Shown here one piece after another: positions 60,201-64,000 of a stretch of DNA of 64,000 bases. The DNA is from JAVBPR01 sp031549485 (GTDB lineage Bacteria; Bacillota; Clostridia; Oscillospirales; Feifaniaceae). The position numbers and the translations under genes are program-made. The stretch covers positions 90,586 to 154,585 of the forward strand of contig JAVBPR010000012.1 of NCBI GenBank assembly GCA_031549485.1. Direction: 5' to 3'. The notes beneath the pieces were generated by a model. The model had not been told where the DNA came from, ran no database searches, and was given only the letters and a program-made list of their open reading frames with translations. Numbering within the stretch: position 1 is the stretch's first letter; each line of letters begins with the position of its first letter.

Positions 60201-60515
60201 TGCTTTCTGGGATTTACCGTTCTCAATATTCTCAGCGAGCATATTTAAGCAGACGCCGTAGGCGGAATAAAAAGCGGAATAAAAGCCAGTTGTTGCGGAG
60301 CAAGAAAATATTTGCTTTCTGGGATTTACCGTTCTCAATATTCTCAGCGAGCATATTTAAGCAGACGCCGCAGGCGGAATAAAAAAGCGTTTATTGCGGA
60401 GCGATAAGAATATTGCTTCCTGAGATTTACCGTTCTCAGTATTCTCAGCGAGCATATTTAAGCAGACGCCGTAGGCGGAATAAAAAGCGGAATAAAAAGC
60501 GGAATAAAAGGAGGA
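60201..60515 (+). repeat. Three tandem copies of a 72-base element (copies 1-3)
   Basis: Copies start at 60201, 60313 and 60414. The core runs from TGCTTTCTGGGATTTACCG to GCGGAATAAAA and contains a small hairpin CGCC-GTA-GGCG. Copies 1 and 2 differ at one base, and copy 3 at about three more. Between copies a conserved GCGGAGCAAGAAAATATT-type spacer occurs. A 12-base AGCGGAATAAAA unit is itself repeated after copies 1 and 3 and runs directly into the ribosome site of rpe. Confidence 0.93.
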
Positions 60516-60520
60516 GTTTT

Positions 60521-61162
60521 GTGAAGGTAGCGCCATCTATACTTTCGGCGGATTTTGCACATCTCGCGGATAGTTTTGAAATGATAAAACAAGGCGGCGC
60601 GGAATACGCGCATCTTGATGTAATGGACGGGCATTTTGTGCCGAATATGTCGTTTGCGGCGGTTGTGATAAAAGGTATTCGCCCATACAGCGACCTCGTT
60701 TTCGACACTCATTTGATGATAAGCGAGCCGCTGAAATATATAAAAGATTTTGTAGATTGCGGAAGCGATATAATAACCGTGCATTATGAGGCGTGCGATG
60801 CCGAGCAGTGCCTGAAAGAAATCCGCAAGGCGGGGGTGAAAGCAGGTCTTTCAATTAAACCGGCGACAAAACCGGAGGAGATTTTCCATCTGTTGCCGCT
60901 TTGCGACCTCGTGCTTGTTATGAGCGTAGAGCCGGGATTCGGCGGGCAAAAATTCATGCCGGACTCGCTTGCAAAGGTTCGGACGTTAAAAGAAAAAATA
61001 ACGGCAGAAAACCTTGTTATTGAAATTGAAATCGACGGCGGAATCGGCCTTGATAATATAGAAGAAGTTGCGGCCGCCGGTGTTGATGTGGTTGTTGCGG
61101 GAAGCTCGGTTTTCGGCGCTCCCGATCCGAAAGAAATAATAAAAAGATTAAAGGGAAAGTAA
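60521..61162 (+). CDS. rpe: Ribulose-phosphate 3-epimerase
   Basis: Interconverts ribulose 5-phosphate and xylulose 5-phosphate in the pentose phosphate pathway. A TIM-barrel enzyme of 213 residues. Motifs are KVAPSILSADFAHL, HLDVMDGHFVPNMSF, DTHLMISEP, VMSVEPGFGGQKF and EIDGGIGLDN. GTG 60521 is the start, with AAGGAGGAG ending 4 bases upstream; the longer open frame into the repeats is not coding. It would feed the same pathway as the transketolase at 34081-35837. It abuts the next gene. Confidence 0.95.
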   Translation: MKVAPSILSADFAHLADSFEMIKQGGAEYAHLDVMDGHFVPNMSFAAVVIKGIRPYSDLVFDTHLMISEPLKYIKDFVDCGSDIITVHYEACDAEQCLKEIRKAGVKAGLSIKPATKPEEIFHLLPLCDLVLVMSVEPGFGGQKFMPDSLAKVRTLKEKITAENLVIEIEIDGGIGLDNIEEVAAAGVDVVVAGSSVFGAPDPKEIIKRLKGK

Positions 61163-62488
61163 ATGAAAAAGATTATAGCACTCCTGATGGCGCTTGTATT
61201 GTCAGTTTTGATGTTTTCCGGATGTGTCAAAACGGCAGTGCCGACAGGAGACGGACAGGGACAGACAGGTGACGGAACTACAAACGCAGGGGATAACGGC
61301 GATTCCGGAAACAAAGATGATTCCGGCAACAAAGGGTTAAAAGGCGACGAGCTTAAAGAGCAGGTGGCCGAAGCGAGAAAACTTGTTTCCGCTGGCAAAT
61401 ATGACCTTGCAAAAGCTTTTATCGCTAAATTAAACGAAACAAATCCGGACGACAGCGCGGTCAAAAATCTCGTGTTTTCGATAACCGACCTTGAACTTTA
61501 CGAAGGTCCTATCGAACATATCTTTTTCCATCCGATTATCGCATATCCCGAGCGCGCCATGGACGGAATTGAAAACGATCAGGGGCAGAACGATTATTTT
61601 GTGACCGTCCCGGAATTTAATGCGGTTATCGATCAGATGTACGAAAATAATTATGTTCTGATAACTATGTATGACATTTTTGATTTCACCTTCAAAGAGG
61701 ACGGAACCGTTTCGGCGGCGAGAAGAGAAATATATCTTCCAAAGGGCAAAAAGCCGTATATTCTTTCGATAGACGACGTTAATTATTATGACTATATGCG
61801 AATCGACGGCGAGCCGTGGAAACTTGTTCTTGATAAAAACGGGGAAGTCGCGGCATATGCAATTAACATGCAAAAACAAGAGGAAGTCCGCCGCGATATC
61901 GATATTATCCCGCTTCTTGACGATTTTATAAAAGCGCATCCGGACGCGACTTTTAATAACGCAAAAGGGCTTATCGGATTAACCGGATTTGCCGGCGTAT
62001 TGGGTTATAGGACAAACTCGATTAAGTATGATAATTATCTTGAGGAACGCGAAGCGGTCAAGCCGATTATTGCAAAGCTCAAAGAAACCGGTTGGCAGTT
62101 TGCCTCCCACAGCCAGGGGCATAGAGATACTGCAACGGCTACTTACGATGTCATTGCCGAAGATACAGACCGCTGGGATGTTGAAGTTCTTCCGCTTATC
62201 GAGAAAACTCCTATTTATATTTATCCTTACGGTTCGGTTGTAAAGGACAGCGATCCAAAGCATGAATATCTTAGAAAGCACGGATTTGCCGTATTCTGCG
62301 GCGTATACAACAAGCCGAATCTTGTCAAAAGTAAAGTCGCTGAGGGGATTTGGAGACAGGATAGGCGCGCTATCGACGGCGTCACCCTTGAAAGAGACCT
62401 CAATAAAACGCTTCTCGACGGAACGAGAATAGTCGATAAAAATTTCAGAAAATGGTATTCAAGTTACATGGCAAAACACGGTATGTAA
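61163..62488 (+). CDS. Polysaccharide deacetylase-like lipoprotein
   Basis: A 441-residue secreted lipoprotein. The signal peptide ends at LMFSGC (lipid on about Cys21), followed by a Gly/Asp/Asn/Ser linker (about 25-60) and a short helical region. The rest resembles the NodB-type polysaccharide deacetylase fold: Asp pair in LSIDDVNYYDYM, the zinc HxxxH in SHSQGH, and YIYPYGS. It probably removes acetyl groups from cell-wall or other glycans, with the linker placing it in the wall. The ATG follows the rpe stop directly. Confidence 0.85.
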   Translation: MKKIIALLMALVLSVLMFSGCVKTAVPTGDGQGQTGDGTTNAGDNGDSGNKDDSGNKGLKGDELKEQVAEARKLVSAGKYDLAKAFIAKLNETNPDDSAVKNLVFSITDLELYEGPIEHIFFHPIIAYPERAMDGIENDQGQNDYFVTVPEFNAVIDQMYENNYVLITMYDIFDFTFKEDGTVSAARREIYLPKGKKPYILSIDDVNYYDYMRIDGEPWKLVLDKNGEVAAYAINMQKQEEVRRDIDIIPLLDDFIKAHPDATFNNAKGLIGLTGFAGVLGYRTNSIKYDNYLEEREAVKPIIAKLKETGWQFASHSQGHRDTATATYDVIAEDTDRWDVEVLPLIEKTPIYIYPYGSVVKDSDPKHEYLRKHGFAVFCGVYNKPNLVKSKVAEGIWRQDRRAIDGVTLERDLNKTLLDGTRIVDKNFRKWYSSYMAKHGM

Positions 62489-62505
62489 GTGTGCCGTCCG
62501 CAAAA

Positions 62506-62561
62506 AGTGCGAAGTGGGGGACGATGCCCTCATCATCCCGAAGATAATTGTTTTTCGCACT
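62506..62561 (+). other. Long two-stage hairpin after the deacetylase gene
   Basis: AGTGCGAA pairs with TTCGCACT and encloses GGGACGATG/CATCATCCC (one mismatch). No T run follows, so it is not a standard terminator. Confidence 0.5.
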
Positions 62562-62739
62562 GCTTAATGAAATTTGATTTCTGATATTCGCTGCTATTGA
62601 TATTCTCTGCGAACACATTTAAACAGACTCCATAGGAGAATTATTTTTCATCTTGCTCAATGCAACTTGATTTCTGAGATTCGCTGTTCCTGATATTTTC
62701 GGCGAGTATATTTAAGCAGACTCCGTAGGAGGAATAAAA
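62551..62739 (+). repeat. Two diverged copies of the same element (copies 4-5)
   Basis: Copies at about 62551-62643 and 62644-62739 share TGCTNAATGNAANTTGATTT at their left end and ATTTAARCAGACTCC near the right end with copies 1-3. The small hairpin is CTCC-RTA-GGAG here against CGCC-GNA-GGCG in copies 1-3, a paired change. Read on the minus strand, all five keep the peptide frame YGVCLN-x-x-AENI. Confidence 0.85.
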
Positions 62740-62769
62740 AAGCCGCCAAGCATTGCTTGGCGGCTTTTT
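62736..62769. terminator. Bidirectional terminator
   Basis: AAAAAGCCGCCAAG pairs perfectly with CTTGGCGGCTTTTT over a 5-base loop. It serves metA on the minus strand and anything reading from the left. Confidence 0.93.
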
Positions 62770-62784
62770 GGTTATTTCGTATCT

Positions 62785-63714
62785 TTACAGATTGTCGAGT
62801 TCGGTCAAATCATACGGCGTTTCCTGGTAAATATAGTTTATCCAGTTGGTATAAAGGAGGTTCGCGTGACCGCGCCAGCTGTGAAGCGGTTTTTTCTCGG
62901 AATCGTTGCCCGGAAAATAATGGGCAGGCATTTCTATCGGAAGCCCTTTGTTTAAATCTCTGAAATACTCTTTTGCCAAGGTATCGCGATCGTATTCCGA
63001 GTGGCCGGTAACGAAAACGCGCCTGCCGTTTTTGGTGCTCGCGAGATAAAGACCCGCTTCGTCCGAAACAGATAAAACTGTAAGCTCGGGAATTCGCCGC
63101 AAATCTCTCGCCTTTGTTTCGGTATGCCGTGAGTGCGGGACGAGAAATATTTCATCAAACCCGCGCACCAACGGATTGGTGGGTTCAAGATTTTTGTGTT
63201 CAAAAATGCCGAAAACTTTTTTGTCGGTAGGATATTTCGGAACTCCGTAATAATAGTAAAGTGCGGCTTGCGCGCCCCAACATATATTAAAGGAAGAAAA
63301 CACGTTTTTGTCAGCCCAATCATATATTTCGCAAAGCTCGTTCCAATAGGCAACTTCGGTAAATTCCATATTCTCCACAGGAGCGCCGGTGACGATAAGG
63401 CCGTCATAGCGTTTATCCTTGATTTCATCGAAGAATTTATAGAATTTCAGCAGATGGTCTTCCGGCGTGTTTTTAGACTTATAAGTGGCGGTCTGAAGCA
63501 GATCGACCTCAAGCTGAATCGGAGAATTTCCGATAAGCCTTAAAATCTGCGTTTCGGTGTCGATTTTGGTGGGCATAAGATTGAGCAAAATAATATTAAG
63601 CGGGCGGATATCCTGCGCCTCGGCCCGGTCAAAAGGTATTGTAAAAATGTTCTCGTTTTCCAGCACGAGCTTGGCGGGAAGCGAGTTTGGAATGCGTATA
63701 GGCATCCGGTTCAC
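62785..63714 (-). CDS. metA: Homoserine O-acyltransferase MetA
   Basis: Transfers a succinyl or acetyl group to homoserine, the first step of methionine synthesis. It has 309 residues. Blocks are MPIRIPNSLPAKLVLENENI, ILLNLMPTKIDTETQILRL, FNICWGAQAALYYYYGVPK with the nucleophile Cys, and VTGHSEYDRDTLAKEYFRD with the catalytic His. In Firmicutes the family often uses acetyl-CoA; the acyl specificity is not read here. AGGTGAACC lies before the ATG. I see no SAM riboswitch upstream. Confidence 0.94.
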   Translation of the reverse strand: MNRMPIRIPNSLPAKLVLENENIFTIPFDRAEAQDIRPLNIILLNLMPTKIDTETQILRLIGNSPIQLEVDLLQTATYKSKNTPEDHLLKFYKFFDEIKDKRYDGLIVTGAPVENMEFTEVAYWNELCEIYDWADKNVFSSFNICWGAQAALYYYYGVPKYPTDKKVFGIFEHKNLEPTNPLVRGFDEIFLVPHSRHTETKARDLRRIPELTVLSVSDEAGLYLASTKNGRRVFVTGHSEYDRDTLAKEYFRDLNKGLPIEMPAHYFPGNDSEKKPLHSWRGHANLLYTNWINYIYQETPYDLTELDNL

Positions 63715-63788
63715 CTCGTGTATAATTTATCTTTAAATTATAATCTAAATAATACTTATTTACAAGTAAAGGAAAATTAAAAATCATA

Positions 63789-63818
63789 TTGACTTTTATA
63801 ATTTATAAGTGATAAAAT
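63789..63818 (+). promoter_or_regulatory. Possible upstream promoter of the rRNA operon
   Basis: TTGACT (63789-63794), 18 bases, TAAAAT (63813-63818). Confidence 0.5.
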
Positions 63819-63868
63819 AAAAGTCCACTCCCGCTAAAATATTTTTATAAAATAAGCATAAAAAAGTA

Positions 63869-63898
63869 TTGACAGAGGGGAATGGGGATTGGTATACT
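63869..63898 (+). promoter_or_regulatory. Main promoter of a probable rRNA operon
   Basis: TTGACA (63869-63874), 18 bases, TATACT (63893-63898). The transcript then carries GACCTTGAAAATTAAACAAC, the sort of sequence seen in Firmicute rRNA leaders. Confidence 0.75.
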
Positions 63899-63904
63899 AA
63901 TAAA

Positions 63905-64000
63905 GCTGTCGCCGAAAACGGGTGGTAGCAACGGACCTTGAAAATTAAACAACGATAATTTACAAGACCCTTGTAAAATTTTTTTTGAGAGTAATTTTGG
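63905..64000 (+). ncRNA. Leader of a probable rRNA operon (continues past the right edge)
   Basis: The leader holds a first hairpin (GCTGTCGCC with GGTGGTAGC, several G-T pairs), the CTTGAAAAT stretch resembling an antitermination box, and a second hairpin TTTACAAG/CTTGTAAA followed by eight T (63959-63986). The window ends before any recognisable 16S rRNA start. Confidence 0.6.

Noticed and set aside
60201..60515. CRISPR array
   Set aside because: Only three copies, the repeats are far too long (about 72 bases), spacers are conserved rather than unique, and no cas gene is present.
60413..60520. N-terminal extension of Rpe into the repeat
   Set aside because: It would add an Arg/Lys/Asn-rich segment read from repeat sequence; the GTG at 60521 has an ideal ribosome site and gives the standard N terminus.
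63715..63790. SAM riboswitch upstream of metA
   Set aside because: The minus-strand leader is short and A/T-rich with none of the conserved S-box sequence.
63917..63990. T-box leader
   Set aside because: GGGTGGTAGCAACGG followed by a terminator-like hairpin resembles a T-box, but there is no room for a specifier stem after the promoter, and the box itself departs from the consensus after GGTGGTA.

Overview
The window looks like chromosomal DNA of a spore-forming, low-to-mid GC Firmicute of class Clostridia (Oscillospiraceae/Christensenellales-like). Reasons: a spoVT orthologue, the Gram-positive division run yggS-sepF-ylmH-divIVA-ileS-lspA-rluD, a transketolase split into two subunits, a type III glutamine synthetase, a TPP riboswitch on thiT, strong AGGAGG ribosome sites and TTGACA/TATAAT promoters. 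I see no phage, plasmid, insertion sequence or CRISPR array.

Layout. 54-3246 (mostly minus): DUF1871-like protein, rRNA methyltransferase, shikimate-kinase-like enzyme, class 3 lipase, PC4/YdbC-like DNA-binding protein. 3388-3551: tRNA-Thr and tRNA-Tyr. 3626-7850: typA, a YgjP-like metallopeptidase, spoVT and a membrane protein. 7942-8371: tRNA-Leu whose 3' end and following hairpin are duplicated in tandem, then a truncated Xre-type regulator. 8527-13233: GtrA-like protein, FGGY kinase, GSA-aminomutase-like enzyme and class II aldolase, which read as an unassigned sugar or amino-sugar pathway. 13325-13967: MNT/HepT toxin-antitoxin pair with an altered antitoxin active site. 14076-15446: zinc-ribbon membrane protein. 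15639-16973: pgi. 17075-25163: P-loop protein, miaB, ylbF, mutS, mutL, miaA, hfq, a tRNA-modification and mismatch-repair run. 25259-33288: envelope, division and translation genes. 33271-35837: TPP riboswitch, thiT and split transketolase. 35883-39624: lipoprotein, two small minus-strand genes and an SLH metallopeptidase. 39690-42940 (minus): pyrB with a PyrI-type zinc tail, and glnN. 43096-49054: second carbohydrate locus (SDR, DUF4432, fucose-isomerase-like protein, amidohydrolase, FGGY kinase). 49247-53429: diguanylate cyclase, HAD phosphatase, YdcF/SanA protein, nagB. 53449-59956: lipoprotein, Gfo/Idh/MocA oxidoreductase, a permuted dihydropyrimidine-dehydrogenase-like flavoenzyme, MFS transporter and ECF S component. 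59957-62739: five copies of a short repeat around rpe and a polysaccharide-deacetylase lipoprotein. 62785-63714 (minus): metA. 63715-64000: promoter and leader of what is probably an rRNA operon just beyond the right edge.

Functional links. MutS/MutL (MutL with endonuclease motifs), MiaA/MiaB and Hfq are linked as in many Clostridia. ThiT imports the vitamin whose diphosphate is the cofactor of the adjacent transketolase. The least ordinary signals are the five-copy repeat with codon-like conservation, two places where a terminator hairpin also holds the ribosome site of the next gene, the antitoxin with Asn in place of two catalytic Asp, the PyrB zinc tail, the permuted flavoenzyme, and the two uncharacterised kinase loci. 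All calls come from reading the sequence by eye; no database search was run.
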